This document shows, piece by piece, positions 17,529 to 26,603 of a DNA stretch of 64,000 nucleotides. The notes beneath the pieces were generated by a model. It was not told the origin of the DNA. It worked only from the letters and a program-made list of their open reading frames with translations, and searched no databases. Position numbers and translations under genes: made by a program. Numbering within the stretch: the stretch's first letter is position 1; each line of letters begins with the position of its first letter. Source of the DNA: Rhodospirillaceae bacterium (GTDB lineage Bacteria; Pseudomonadota; Alphaproteobacteria; Rhodospirillales; JABJKH01); contig JABJKH010000088.1 in assembly GCA_018660465.1 (NCBI GenBank), positions 1 through 64,000 of the forward strand. Direction: 5' to 3'.

Positions 17529-18806
17529 TCACTTGCTCCTTTTGATTGCGCGCCAACCGATGTCTCGGCGGCAGAACCCACCTGGCCAATCAATCTTATC
17601 GACCGCTTGGTAGGCTTTTTTCTGGGCGGCAGCAACTGTTTTGCCGAGTGCGGTGACTCCTAAGACGCGGCCTCCCGTCGCCACGACTTCGCCATCCTTG
17701 ATCTGGGTCCCCGCATGAAACACAACCACATCTTTCACAGCGTTAGCTGCATCCAGCCCACCAATAACAGTGCCCTTTTTGTAGTAGCCCGGATAGCCGT
17801 TGGCGGCCATGACGACCAGTAAGGCGGTCTCGTCATGCCATTCCATCTTGATCTCATCTATTCTTCCTTCGGCACAAGCCAGCAGCGCTTCTAGCAGGTC
17901 CGACTTCAGACGCATCATCAGGGGCTGGCATTCTGGGTCGCCGAAACGGACGTTAATCTCCAACAGCTTTGGGCCTTCATCGGTCACCATAATTCCCGCA
18001 TAAAGAACGCCCTTATAGGGACGGCCTTCCGAAGCCATACCCTTGATCACCGGATCAACAATTGTCGTCATCACAATTTCCGCTAAATCAGCGGTCATAA
18101 CAGGGGCAGGGGTGTAGGCGCCCATACCTCCCGTGTTGGGGCCTTCATCGCCATCGTGGGCGCGTTTGTGGTCTTGCGCCGAAACCAAGGGTACCGCGTG
18201 TTCGCCATCAACCAGTGCAAAAAAGCTGGCTTCTTCACCTTCCATAAATTCTTCGATAATCACTTCTGCACCGGCATCACCAAAGGCCTCTTCAGTCATC
18301 ATGTGATCAATGGCGGCGAAGGCTTCGTTATTATTGTGGCACAAGATGACGCCTTTACCGGCGGCCAATCCATCTGCTTTAACAACGTTGGGGGCAGGGT
18401 GGCGAATGATGTATTCCTTGGCCGCATCGGGTTCATCAAAACGTCCATAATTCGCCGTTGGAATGTTATACTTGCCGCAGAGATCTTTCATAAATCCCTT
18501 GGAACCTTCCAATTCGGCTGCTTTGGCGTCAGGGCCAAAGGCTTTAATGTCTTCGGCCTCAAGACGATCAACAAGACCTAAACACAAGGGTACTTCTGGT
18601 CCGACAACGACAAAATCGATCTCGTCATCAATTGCGAAGTCAACCAAGGCGTCAATATCGTCTGTGCCAATGTCGATGCATTCGGCGACATCAGCGATGC
18701 CGGCGTTGCCCGGGGCGCAATAAAGCGTGTCGCATAAGGGAGATTTGGCGATGGCCCAGCACAGCGAATGTTCGCGACCCCCAGACCCGACAACCAAAAC
18801 CTTCAT
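17529..18806 (-). CDS. purD: Phosphoribosylamine-glycine ligase (GAR synthetase)
   Basis: ATP-dependent second step of purine synthesis, joining glycine to 5-phosphoribosylamine. 425 residues, the usual length. N-terminal MKVLVVGSGGREHSL is the family signature; the ATP-grasp region contains VVKADGLAAGKGV, FMEGEEASFFALVDG and GGMGAYTPAPV, and the C-terminal part has NVRFGDPECQPLMMRL with the metal-binding E/N residues. AAAGGAGA precedes the ATG. It is divergent from xseA with fewer than 50 bases between them and is followed directly by the DUF1244 gene. Confidence 0.97.
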   Translation of the reverse strand: MKVLVVGSGGREHSLCWAIAKSPLCDTLYCAPGNAGIADVAECIDIGTDDIDALVDFAIDDEIDFVVVGPEVPLCLGLVDRLEAEDIKAFGPDAKAAELEGSKGFMKDLCGKYNIPTANYGRFDEPDAAKEYIIRHPAPNVVKADGLAAGKGVILCHNNNEAFAAIDHMMTEEAFGDAGAEVIIEEFMEGEEASFFALVDGEHAVPLVSAQDHKRAHDGDEGPNTGGMGAYTPAPVMTADLAEIVMTTIVDPVIKGMASEGRPYKGVLYAGIMVTDEGPKLLEINVRFGDPECQPLMMRLKSDLLEALLACAEGRIDEIKMEWHDETALLVVMAANGYPGYYKKGTVIGGLDAANAVKDVVVFHAGTQIKDGEVVATGGRVLGVTALGKTVAAAQKKAYQAVDKIDWPGGFCRRDIGWRAIKRSK

Positions 18807-18854
18807 TGACGTCTCTCCTTTGCCTTATACTATTTGCAGCAACCACCTAACCTT

Positions 18855-20300
18855 ATGAAAATACAAACGTCCATGCCCAAGAGTCCAGACACAGACGCAA
18901 TAGAACACAATCTTCCGATCCTTGGCGTGGGCGAAATATCCCAGGCACTGAAGGGTGTGGTCGAACAATCGTTCGCTCGGGTGCGCGTGCGGGGCGAGAT
19001 TTCTGGGTTTAAAAGGGCCGCCTCCGGCCACATGTACTTTACCCTCAAAGACGAAAACGCAGTACTTGATGGAGTATGCTGGAAAGGCACGGCAGGCAGG
19101 CTGGGGCTCAGGCCGGAAGACGGTATTGATATCGTAGCGACAGGACGCCTGACGACCTATCCGGGCCGGTCAAAATATCAGATCGTGGTCGATCAAATGG
19201 AACTGGCGGGAGAAGGCGCGCTTTTAAAACTTCTCGAAGACCGTAAGAAAAAACTCGCGGCCGAAGGGCTGTTTGAGGAAAGTCAGAAACGGCCCTTGCC
19301 CTTTATCCCCGAGGTCATTGGCGTCGTCACATCCCCCACCGGCGCCGTTATCAGAGATATTTTGCACCGAATCGGCGACCGTTTTCCGCGCAGGGTCATC
19401 TTGTGGCCTGTTGTAGTACAAGGAGATACCGCCGCTGAACAGATCGCATCTGCCATCGAAGGCTTTAATGCGCTGGCGGCTGGGGGTTCTGTTCCCCGTC
19501 CCGATGTGCTAATCGTGGCGCGGGGTGGCGGCAGTCTGGAAGACCTTTGGGCGTTTAACGAAGAAGTCGTGGTCCGGGCGGCTGCGGCAAGTGATATCCC
19601 GCTGATCTCCGCCGTTGGTCACGAAACCGACGTTACCTTAATCGATTTTGCCTCCGACAGGCGAGCGCCGACCCCCACCGCGGCGGCTGAAATTGCCGTG
19701 CCTGTGCGCCTGAACCTCTTGGCCCAACTTATGGATGACGGCAGTAGGCTGGTCGGCGGGATGAACCGACTGTTGGGAGACCGACGGGTGCGACTGGAAG
19801 GCCTTGTCCGTGGCCTGCCCAACCTAAAACACATGGTTGATGAAGCCGCACAGCGGCTGGATGACTGGGCGGAGCGCTTGGCAAATGGCCTTAGTGTCGG
19901 CTTGAAACACCGCAAGCTTCAGCTTCGCGAACTGGCCGCCGGTCTGATCAGTCCCGAGCGCCGCATCGCTGCAGAACATCAGCGTTTAAATGGCGAGACC
20001 CGGGCACTGGGCCGAGCCGTGCGCGGGTTATTAAAAGACCGCGGGATGAAGCTAAATTCATCGCGAGCTCTGTTAGAAAGCTTTTCCTATGAACGCGTTC
20101 TGGAGCGCGGGTTTGCATTGGTCCGGGATAGTGCTGGTGAAAATGTGCGCTCCGCCGGGGCAGTAACGTCCGGGGCTGATATGACAATCCGCTTTCATGA
20201 TGGAGATATCGCCGTTCGGGCTTCTGGCGCAAAACCGACAGGCAAGCCAAAGAAGCGTACAGGCGGTGACCCTGATGACGATCAGGGGACGCTCTTATAA
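18855..20300 (+). CDS. xseA: Exodeoxyribonuclease VII large subunit
   Basis: Catalytic subunit of the single-strand exonuclease ExoVII, acting with XseB, which is not in the window. About 481 residues from ATG 18855; a TTG at 18834 and an ATG at 18873 are alternatives and none has a good ribosome site. N-terminal OB-fold (VRVRGEISGFKRAASGHMYF), catalytic domain with GVVTSPTGAVIRDI, VARGGGSLEDLWAFN and SAVGHETDVTLIDF with the catalytic Asp/His/Asp residues, then a long coiled-coil-prone stretch and a C-terminal ALVRD segment. The stop overlaps the next ATG (TAATG). Confidence 0.95.
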   Translation: MKIQTSMPKSPDTDAIEHNLPILGVGEISQALKGVVEQSFARVRVRGEISGFKRAASGHMYFTLKDENAVLDGVCWKGTAGRLGLRPEDGIDIVATGRLTTYPGRSKYQIVVDQMELAGEGALLKLLEDRKKKLAAEGLFEESQKRPLPFIPEVIGVVTSPTGAVIRDILHRIGDRFPRRVILWPVVVQGDTAAEQIASAIEGFNALAAGGSVPRPDVLIVARGGGSLEDLWAFNEEVVVRAAAASDIPLISAVGHETDVTLIDFASDRRAPTPTAAAEIAVPVRLNLLAQLMDDGSRLVGGMNRLLGDRRVRLEGLVRGLPNLKHMVDEAAQRLDDWAERLANGLSVGLKHRKLQLRELAAGLISPERRIAAEHQRLNGETRALGRAVRGLLKDRGMKLNSSRALLESFSYERVLERGFALVRDSAGENVRSAGAVTSGADMTIRFHDGDIAVRASGAKPTGKPKKRTGGDPDDDQGTLL

Positions 20301-21133
20301 TGCGCGGTCGTTTGATCTGTCTGTTTTTGGTCATTCTAATCGGTGGCGCGGTCTCCGCCCATGCGCTTGAAATCAACGGAGAGCTGACCCAAGGCGGGTT
20401 GGTGACAGGCCGCGTTGACCCTGGCACCAAGGTCATGGTCGGCAAGCGCCAATTGCGTGTTTCACCCGAAGGAGTTTTTTTGCTCGGGTTCGGTCGCGAT
20501 GCGCCGGCTAAAATTTCACTTCGTATCCTCCACCCCAGTGGCGTGCAGGAGAATAAGCCCCTCCACATAAAGTCCCGCACCTGGAAAATTTCTAAGGTCG
20601 ATGGTTTGCCAGGCCGCAAAGTGACGCCTAAGCCAGATGACCTGCGGCGCATTCGTGCCGACGGTGCCAAGATTAAAAAGGTAAGACGCTTGGGCACAGA
20701 AGCACCGCATTTTTTATCTGGTTTTCAGTGGCCCGTGACAGGCCGAATTTCAGGTGTCTTTGGTTCCCAGCGTATTCTCAACGGCCAACCCCGCAGACCC
20801 CATGTTGGCATCGATATCGCTGCTCCTTTAGGGACGCCTGTCTTAGCTATTGCCGACGGCGTTATCGCGTTGGTGCACCAAGATATGTTCTTCACTGGCA
20901 AGACCCTGATGATCGACCACGGCCACGGCCTCGCGTCTGTCTATGCGCATATGGACAAAATTCTAGTAAAAGAAGGCGCGACCGTTACAAAGGGCACCGT
21001 GATCGGCCTCGTCGGCAAAACAGGTCGCGCAACAGGTCCTCATCTCCATTGGGGGATCAGCTTATTCGCAACCCATCTGGACCCGGAATTGGTGGCGGGG
21101 GAAATGCCCAAGGATAAACGGGGGAAGAAGTGA
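20300..21133 (+). CDS. M23-family metallopeptidase (LytM/EnvC-like)
   Basis: Exported peptidoglycan endopeptidase or amidase regulator, 277 residues. Signal peptide MRGRLICLFLVILIGGAVSAHA. The Zn site is intact in the C-terminal LytM domain: HVGIDIAAP (His and Asp, near 168-172), SVYAHMDK (His) and PHLHWGIS (HxH, near 247-249). The presence of all ligands argues for an active enzyme rather than an EnvC-like activator. The N-terminal part has beta-rich LTQGGLVTGRV segments without a recognised domain. One-base overlap with xseA implies co-transcription. Confidence 0.9.
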   Translation: MRGRLICLFLVILIGGAVSAHALEINGELTQGGLVTGRVDPGTKVMVGKRQLRVSPEGVFLLGFGRDAPAKISLRILHPSGVQENKPLHIKSRTWKISKVDGLPGRKVTPKPDDLRRIRADGAKIKKVRRLGTEAPHFLSGFQWPVTGRISGVFGSQRILNGQPRRPHVGIDIAAPLGTPVLAIADGVIALVHQDMFFTGKTLMIDHGHGLASVYAHMDKILVKEGATVTKGTVIGLVGKTGRATGPHLHWGISLFATHLDPELVAGEMPKDKRGKK

Positions 21134-21194
21134 GCCCTTGCCATTTACACCTTCCAACGATTTAATTTTATCTCATTTAACGTCGTGAGGCCCC

Positions 21195-22286
21195 ATGGAT
21201 TTATCCTTCTTTATTCAGCCCCTTCATCCCATTGACCGTAATTACGCCGATGTTTTGCGTGAAGATTTGGCTTCGATCATTCTTGCTGACAAGCTTGGTT
21301 ACAAAGAAGCGCTGATCGGTGAACATTTCACCGACTTGGCGGAACCCATCACGTCGAGTTTGATGTTTATCGCGCGGCTGATTGCTGAAACAGAAAATAT
21401 CAAACTGGGGTCTGGCATCACCAATCTGCCGGTCTATCATCCGGTGATGATTGCGGGCCACGTGGCGATGATCGACCAAATGCTCGAAGGCCGATTTATT
21501 TGGGGGATCGGCCCCGGCGGGCAGCCGTCGGACATGGAAGCGTTCGGGAATCTGGAAGTCGATCGCAACGCCAAGATGGTCGAATCGTTTGAGCAGATCA
21601 TGGAGCTTTGGTGGGGCGAACCGCCGTTCGATGTGAAGGGCGAATTTTTTTCGTTTAAGACGACGAAAACCCACTTGCCTGAAATTGGCCAGGGGTTGGT
21701 GCCAAAACCTTGGCATAAACCGCACCCGCCGATTGTGGTGACGGCGCTGGCTCCTTATTCACATGGCATCACGCTCGCGGCAGAACGCGGTTGGAACCCG
21801 ATATCGTGCCAGTATGTTCAGGCCCATTGGGTGAAGACTCACCTGCCTAAATATTTAGAGGGGCTGAAAAATTCAGGTAAACCGGAGGACCCTGCGGGTT
21901 GGCGGGTTGGAAAATGCATTTTTGTTGCCGACGATGACGCGACCGCTAAGGCATATGCCAAGACCGAAGACGGCCCCTACGGTTTCTATTTTTCAAACCT
22001 GATGAAGAAGCTTGGACGCGGTGGTAAGCTCGGCCTCTTCGGAACCCACCCGGATCAACCCATCGAGCAAATCACCCTCCAGCAATCCCTCGACACCCAA
22101 GTCATCGCCGGAACAGTCGACAGCGTGGTCGATCAGATTTTGGCGTTCCGCGAAGAGGTCGGGCCTTTCGGAACTTTGGTTTATACGGGACTAGATTGGG
22201 TAGACCCGGCCCTTGGGCAGCGGTCCATGGTATTGATGGCAGAAGAAGTTTTGCCGCGCGTAAATGCGGCGTTGAGGGATAAATAA
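21195..22286 (+). CDS. LLM-class flavin-dependent oxidoreductase (luciferase-like)
   Basis: F420/FMN-type alpha/beta-barrel monooxygenase-like enzyme, 363 residues. Seen: EALIGEHFTDLAEP near residue 35, the IKLGSGITNLPVYHPV strand around 75, MLEGRFIWGIGPGG around 100 and the late QVIAGTVDSVVDQI motif. Members of this subgroup oxidise or cleave small organic molecules with reduced flavin from a separate reductase, so the substrate is open. Its stop abuts that of the convergent nucleosidase gene. Confidence 0.88.
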   Translation: MDLSFFIQPLHPIDRNYADVLREDLASIILADKLGYKEALIGEHFTDLAEPITSSLMFIARLIAETENIKLGSGITNLPVYHPVMIAGHVAMIDQMLEGRFIWGIGPGGQPSDMEAFGNLEVDRNAKMVESFEQIMELWWGEPPFDVKGEFFSFKTTKTHLPEIGQGLVPKPWHKPHPPIVVTALAPYSHGITLAAERGWNPISCQYVQAHWVKTHLPKYLEGLKNSGKPEDPAGWRVGKCIFVADDDATAKAYAKTEDGPYGFYFSNLMKKLGRGGKLGLFGTHPDQPIEQITLQQSLDTQVIAGTVDSVVDQILAFREEVGPFGTLVYTGLDWVDPALGQRSMVLMAEEVLPRVNAALRDK

Positions 22287-22287
22287 G

Positions 22288-23010
22288 CTAGTTTGAGTCG
22301 ATGTTTGCCCCAAGTGCCGGAATTAGGCGTTCAAGATACGGATACATGTTGAGGCTCACAATATGAAGGTTGGCGCTAAAATCATCAGACGCATTTTGGT
22401 CCGCTGTATCTGAGAGCCCCCTGATAACAACAAACGGCACCTCGTTCAGATGGCAGGTATAGCCGAAGGCAGCGCCCTCCATCTCTGTCGCAAGGGCCGA
22501 GAATTCTCGTTGTAACCAGCGCAATGTTTTCTGGTCCTGAATAAATCTGTCACCAGACGCAATAGTGCCAAGCATCAAATTTGGACCGACACCCGGATCA
22601 GGAAACGCCGTGTCAAAAGAGCTTCCTGCTTCCTGCACCATGACCGGGTCGCACTCGATCAATCGATCCCGGCCGGGCAATTCACCATGGCGGCGACCGA
22701 AGGCAGTAAGGTCCATATCATATTGGATTAAATGGCTGGCAACGACGACATCACCAACCCGCATGTTTGGAAGAAGTCCGCCGGCAACCCCGCTGAACAG
22801 CATTGACGTTGGCTTATAAAGATCGATCAACATCTGTGTGCAAATGGTTGCGTTAACCTTGCCGATCCCAGATTTGGCCAAGACGATATCAACGTTCTTA
22901 AAGGACCCATGCGTTACTTGAATGCCAGCATGTTCCGTCTCATCGGTGATTTTCATATCGTCGCGTAAATGCGCGACTTCCTCGTCCAATGCCCCCATTA
23001 CTGCCAACAT
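22288..23010 (-). CDS. mtnN: 5'-methylthioadenosine/S-adenosylhomocysteine nucleosidase
   Basis: Cleaves MTA and SAH to adenine and the thioribose product. About 240 residues from the ATG at 23010, which has AAGGAGC six bases ahead; the TTG five codons earlier overlaps that ribosome site. Family motifs: MGALDEEV start (Glu that protonates the ribose), VFSGVAGG-like MLFSGVAGGL near 80, the GDVVVASH strand, and EMEGAAFGYTC near 175 with the ribose-binding Glu, followed by RGLSDTAD containing the adenine-binding Asp. Confidence 0.93.
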   Translation of the reverse strand: MLAVMGALDEEVAHLRDDMKITDETEHAGIQVTHGSFKNVDIVLAKSGIGKVNATICTQMLIDLYKPTSMLFSGVAGGLLPNMRVGDVVVASHLIQYDMDLTAFGRRHGELPGRDRLIECDPVMVQEAGSSFDTAFPDPGVGPNLMLGTIASGDRFIQDQKTLRWLQREFSALATEMEGAAFGYTCHLNEVPFVVIRGLSDTADQNASDDFSANLHIVSLNMYPYLERLIPALGANIDSN

Positions 23011-23235
23011 TGCTTGCTCCTTCAAAATTCTCGGGATGCTGGTTTTGAGAAACGCCAGCCCATTCGTTTAACTTATAATTTAATACCTAAATCTTATGTG
23101 GGTATGCTCAAGTATTTTTCTATCGAAACTTTGTTGTGACCGGTTAAAGTTAGAGACTACGGTCGACTAAGGCTACAAATCTTTCACCGGACGGTGTGAT
23201 TTGTGTGTGGCGGGTATTTGTAGAAGGAGACGTAA
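23011..23235. promoter_or_regulatory. Divergent intergenic region mtnN / GlcG-like gene
   Basis: 225 bases between two divergent genes, which must hold both promoters. GAAGGAGA stands before the plus-strand ATG. I see no riboswitch fold or strong inverted repeat. Confidence 0.4.
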
Positions 23236-23661
23236 ATGGCGGACACCAAACCGTTTTTGAAGCTAACGAATGGAGGGGCCTTCAAGGTCCTTGAAAAGGC
23301 TGTCGAACAAGCGACATTGGATGGCGTGCCCGAATGCATCGCCATCGTCGATCCGGGCGGCCATCTTTTGGCCTTTACGCGCATGGACGGCGCGTTTACC
23401 CAATCCATCGACTCCGCTATCGCCAAGGCGCGGACGGCAGCGTCTTTCGGGAAGCCCACCGGTTTTGGGAACGTCGGGAACGAGATCAAACTTCAAATGG
23501 CCAGTCAGGGCCAGCGCGTGAACTTGTTCGGCGGGCTACCGATTATTGTCGATGGCCACGTCATCGGCGCAATCGGCATTGGCTCTGCCACCGGCGAAGA
23601 AGACCTCGCCGTCGCCAAGATCGCAATCACCGCCATCGACGGCGCGCAAAGTTTTGATTGA
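23236..23661 (+). CDS. GlcG/HbpS-family (DUF336) protein
   Basis: Small haem-degrading/HbpS-like fold protein, 141 residues. Seen: ECIAIVDPGGHLLAFTRMDGA (residues about 33-53) with the DxxGxLxxFxRMDGA family signature, AKARTAASFGKPT, the GGLPIIVDGHVIGAIGIGSATGEED stretch and the C-terminal VAKIAI helix. Relatives occur in glycolate operons, in haem sensing and as accessory proteins of ring-degrading pathways; the function here is unknown. A strong ribosome site (GAAGGAGA) precedes the ATG. Confidence 0.85.
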   Translation: MADTKPFLKLTNGGAFKVLEKAVEQATLDGVPECIAIVDPGGHLLAFTRMDGAFTQSIDSAIAKARTAASFGKPTGFGNVGNEIKLQMASQGQRVNLFGGLPIIVDGHVIGAIGIGSATGEEDLAVAKIAITAIDGAQSFD

Positions 23662-23745
23662 TGTGGAAATTTTATAGCTTTTCGCAATCGACCTAACGTT
23701 TAATTCCTCTTGCGGTAAATAGCCCACCTCTCATCCAGAGAAGCC

Positions 23746-23784
23746 GCGCGTTTACGCTGGTCATGATATGGACGACGTATTTGG
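23746..23784 (-). pseudogene. Short relic resembling the 3' part of the LpxL-type gene at 26604
   Basis: 39 bases match 26672-26710 at 33 positions. Read on the minus strand the relic gives the block IMTSVNARL, the same as in the intact acyltransferase, but it stands alone between two genes with no frame continuing to a full protein. It is probably a leftover of a duplicated or rearranged acyltransferase gene. Confidence 0.5.
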
Positions 23785-23803
23785 TGCGGCGTGCGCCTCC
23801 GTC

Positions 23804-25477
23804 CTACTTTGTCTGAAATTCCCAGACACCGTCCCAATTCGAGCCAGGGGGTTGGGCCTTCAGGAGAGAAATACGTTCTAGAAAAACGGTGGGGACGGGA
23901 TCACCGGGGGCTGAGGTAAGGCAGGATTGAAATTCACGCAAGGCGCTCTCCCAGTCTTGGGCTCGATAAGCCGTCAGGCCGTCATAGAAGCGATCAGCTG
24001 CAGGTTCCTGTGGGAGCAACTCAAATATTCGCGTGGGCTCGGTCTTGCCCTTGACGCGGATAAGGTCAAGTTCGCGAACATGAACGGCCGAACCCGCCAA
24101 GTCGCGGGTCCGTTCGGATAAAATAATTCGGGTGCCATAGTTCTTATTAGCGCCCTCAAGCCGCGCACCCAGATTAACCGGATCTCCGATCACCGAATAT
24201 TTCCTGGATGCAACTGAACCAATATTGCCGGCAACCATTTCGCCCGACGAGACTCCGATGCGCATGTTGAGTTCTAAGCCTTCGGCCTGCGCGCCAAAAT
24301 CCTTCACGACATCTTCCTTAAATCGCTCAAAATTTTCTACTGCTTCAAGCGCTGCTTTGCACGCGAGGGAGGCGTGTTCGTCCTTTGCCGTAAACGGTGG
24401 GCCCCAATAGGCCATGACGGCGTCACCTAAAAAATCGTTAATCACGCCCGTGTTGTCAGAAACGGCATCTGTCATGCGGCCCAAGAACATATTGAGCATG
24501 CGAACCAGATCATCCGGCGGCAAGATTTCAGAGATCGACGTGTACCCCTGAAGATCAATGAACATGACGGTCATTTCCCGTCGGTCACCCCCCAGTTGGG
24601 TCAATTCGGGGCTCTCAACAAGTTCCGCCACGATACGAGGGTCCATGTATTTTCCGAAGGTATCCTTGATCCTCTCTTTCATTCTGAGGCCATCTACCAT
24701 GCCATTGAATGAGGCGGTCAATTTACCGACTTCGTCCTGAGTGACGACCGGGACTTCAACATCCAAATCCCCACCTTCCACCTCTTCCGTAGCACGGACT
24801 AAATTTCGAATATTACGCACCAACACGAACGTAACATAGGCGGCAAACCCAAGGCCTAACATAGCTGAAAGCGCTGTTAATCCGGCATTAAACAAAAGCA
24901 GAAATTTTTCGTCTGCATCTGCCCGTTTAACGGCCTCATCAGCAATGATCTCCACATGACGACGCAGCTCATTGATCTCTCGGTCAACGGCATTCTGCTG
25001 CTTGTTAAGGTGAGGCAATAAGGCTTCAAATGCTACAATTTCACCTGATTTATGGAGGTCGAGAAGATTAAAACTATGTTGTTCCAATTCGCTATACTCA
25101 CGCGCAACGTCGTCCAGAGCACCGCGCAACTGTATGATCGATGGCGGCACGTGGTCTAATTTTTCTTCGGCTAAAAATAGTTTTCGGGCTATTTTAAAAT
25201 CGGCATTTATATTTTTGACCAAAATTTTAATTCGGGAAATGGCTTGCGGCGATTCCTCGGGCAATGCGAACAACCGCTGTAATAACAAACCTTGTTCAAG
25301 GATTCGAACATTGATTCGGCCTATAGTATCACTAAGGGGCAATTGTTTGCCCGCAACGTCGTCAAGTTCACGGCTGATATCTGCGGTCAATCTGATCGAA
25401 AAAATAGCTACGGTGGCCATTAAGACCAAGATTACAATCGCGATCCCGAATATTTTCTGCGCGATATTCAATTGCAT
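23804..25477 (-). CDS. Membrane-bound class III adenylate/guanylate cyclase with HAMP domain
   Basis: Makes a cyclic nucleotide in response to a periplasmic or membrane signal. 557 residues: TM1 at about 9-30, a mostly helical periplasmic four-helix-bundle-like region (31-190), TM2 at about 191-221, HAMP at about 222-273, cyclase domain at about 300-480, then a C-terminal tail (about 490-550) with TPR-like helices. Catalytic parts are intact: FIDLQGYT (metal Asp 308), FLGDAVMAYWG (Asp 352) and DPVNLGARLEGANK with the transition-state Asn/Arg. It is divergent from two cNMP-binding protein genes, which are obvious candidate receivers. Confidence 0.93.
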   Translation of the reverse strand: MQLNIAQKIFGIAIVILVLMATVAIFSIRLTADISRELDDVAGKQLPLSDTIGRINVRILEQGLLLQRLFALPEESPQAISRIKILVKNINADFKIARKLFLAEEKLDHVPPSIIQLRGALDDVAREYSELEQHSFNLLDLHKSGEIVAFEALLPHLNKQQNAVDREINELRRHVEIIADEAVKRADADEKFLLLFNAGLTALSAMLGLGFAAYVTFVLVRNIRNLVRATEEVEGGDLDVEVPVVTQDEVGKLTASFNGMVDGLRMKERIKDTFGKYMDPRIVAELVESPELTQLGGDRREMTVMFIDLQGYTSISEILPPDDLVRMLNMFLGRMTDAVSDNTGVINDFLGDAVMAYWGPPFTAKDEHASLACKAALEAVENFERFKEDVVKDFGAQAEGLELNMRIGVSSGEMVAGNIGSVASRKYSVIGDPVNLGARLEGANKNYGTRIILSERTRDLAGSAVHVRELDLIRVKGKTEPTRIFELLPQEPAADRFYDGLTAYRAQDWESALREFQSCLTSAPGDPVPTVFLERISLLKAQPPGSNWDGVWEFQTK

Positions 25478-25591
25478 CGTAGAGTTTCCAAACGTTGACG
25501 ACCTTACGAATGGTATCCTATTTTTCTTCTAGGCTACAATATCCCAGTTTATTCAGTGCAGACGCCAACATCGCATCGTCAGGAGATTAAA

Positions 25592-26119
25592 ATGAAAGGG
25601 AGCTATAAACAAAGGACCTTCACCGATGGGGAGAAGATATTCTCCGAGGGTGATCGCGCCGGCGAGGCGTATCTCATAAGGACGGGAGAAATCCGAATTG
25701 AAAAATCTGTGAAGGGAGCCAACAAAGAAATCGATATTGTGGGACCCGGGAAAATCTTTGGTGAGATGGGCGTGATATCGGACATGAACCGAATGGCATC
25801 TGCTTACGCCGTGGGAGAAACGGATGTAATTTGTTGCCACCGAATTGAAATGCTGAAACGTATCGAAGATCTTGATGACTTTAGACGCGAAGCTCTTCAG
25901 TTCTTAATTTCTTACTGTCAGAGTTTTTTGCCTTTTGAAATGATGGAGAGCCGACCAGATGATGCGGATACACGACGCATGGATTCATTCGCCTTAAATT
26001 TGGTCCGCGAATTCAACAATCAGAAAGGTTTGACGGAACTGGATGTATTCTTAAACGGTCTGTATAAAGTATTGATCAATTATACAGAACGAAGGTTGCC
26101 GCCAAACTTAAAGACCTAA
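25592..26119 (+). CDS. Cyclic nucleotide-binding domain protein with C-terminal helical tail
   Basis: 175 residues from the ATG at 25592, which has AGGAGAT five bases upstream. Residues about 5-110 form a CAP-type beta-roll: FSEGDRAGEAYLIRTGEIRI, then the phosphate-binding cassette FGEMGVISDMNRMASA with its conserved Arg. The rest (about 110-175) is predicted helical with no DNA-binding helix-turn-helix and no enzyme domain. The gene starts 115 bases from the divergent cyclase gene. Function inferred: a receiver of the cyclase product acting by protein contact. Confidence 0.85.
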   Translation: MKGSYKQRTFTDGEKIFSEGDRAGEAYLIRTGEIRIEKSVKGANKEIDIVGPGKIFGEMGVISDMNRMASAYAVGETDVICCHRIEMLKRIEDLDDFRREALQFLISYCQSFLPFEMMESRPDDADTRRMDSFALNLVREFNNQKGLTELDVFLNGLYKVLINYTERRLPPNLKT

Positions 26120-26172
26120 GATTGGCTAAGATCACGCTGGAACTTATAGGGCTAATTCATTTGGAATGATCT

Positions 26173-26547
26173 ATGATAAAAAAGCGCAAAGATACAAAAA
26201 TTCTTAGTAGGAAAATCATTTCTAAGAATACCGTTATATTCCGAGAAGGTGACGGTGCAGAAAATGCGTATCTTTTGAAGGCAGGGAAGGTTGGAATTAC
26301 AACGAATCAAAATGGAGAGCATGTTCTATTAACGACAGTTCTTCCCAACCAGCTTTTTGGCGAACTCGCGCTGATCGACGGTTCGCCGCGAAGTGCCACT
26401 GCGATCGCTATCGAAGAATCGGAAGTTGTTATTGTCGGTCCAGAAGATATCAAACGTCAATTGGACGAGAGCCATGAATTCATAAAATATTGGATTGTCT
26501 ACCTGACCGACAGGATCAGAGACTTATCAAGCCGCGTTAACGACTAG
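26173..26547 (+). CDS. Stand-alone cyclic nucleotide-binding domain protein
   Basis: 124 residues, essentially only a cNMP-binding beta-roll plus a terminal helix. Seen: IFREGDGAENAYLLKAGKVG and the cassette FGELALIDGSPRSATAIA, which has the canonical Arg-Ser-Ala-Thr that contacts the cyclic phosphate. No output domain is present. It lies 53 bases after the other cNMP-binding gene in the same direction and probably shares its transcript. It may be a cAMP buffer or a regulatory subunit for another protein; this is inference. Confidence 0.85.
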   Translation: MIKKRKDTKILSRKIISKNTVIFREGDGAENAYLLKAGKVGITTNQNGEHVLLTTVLPNQLFGELALIDGSPRSATAIAIEESEVVIVGPEDIKRQLDESHEFIKYWIVYLTDRIRDLSSRVND

Positions 26548-26603
26548 GCGCGATCGCGACAACAATGAAATTACTTGAGTAGTTTCTTCTTCAGCAAATC
26601 ACC

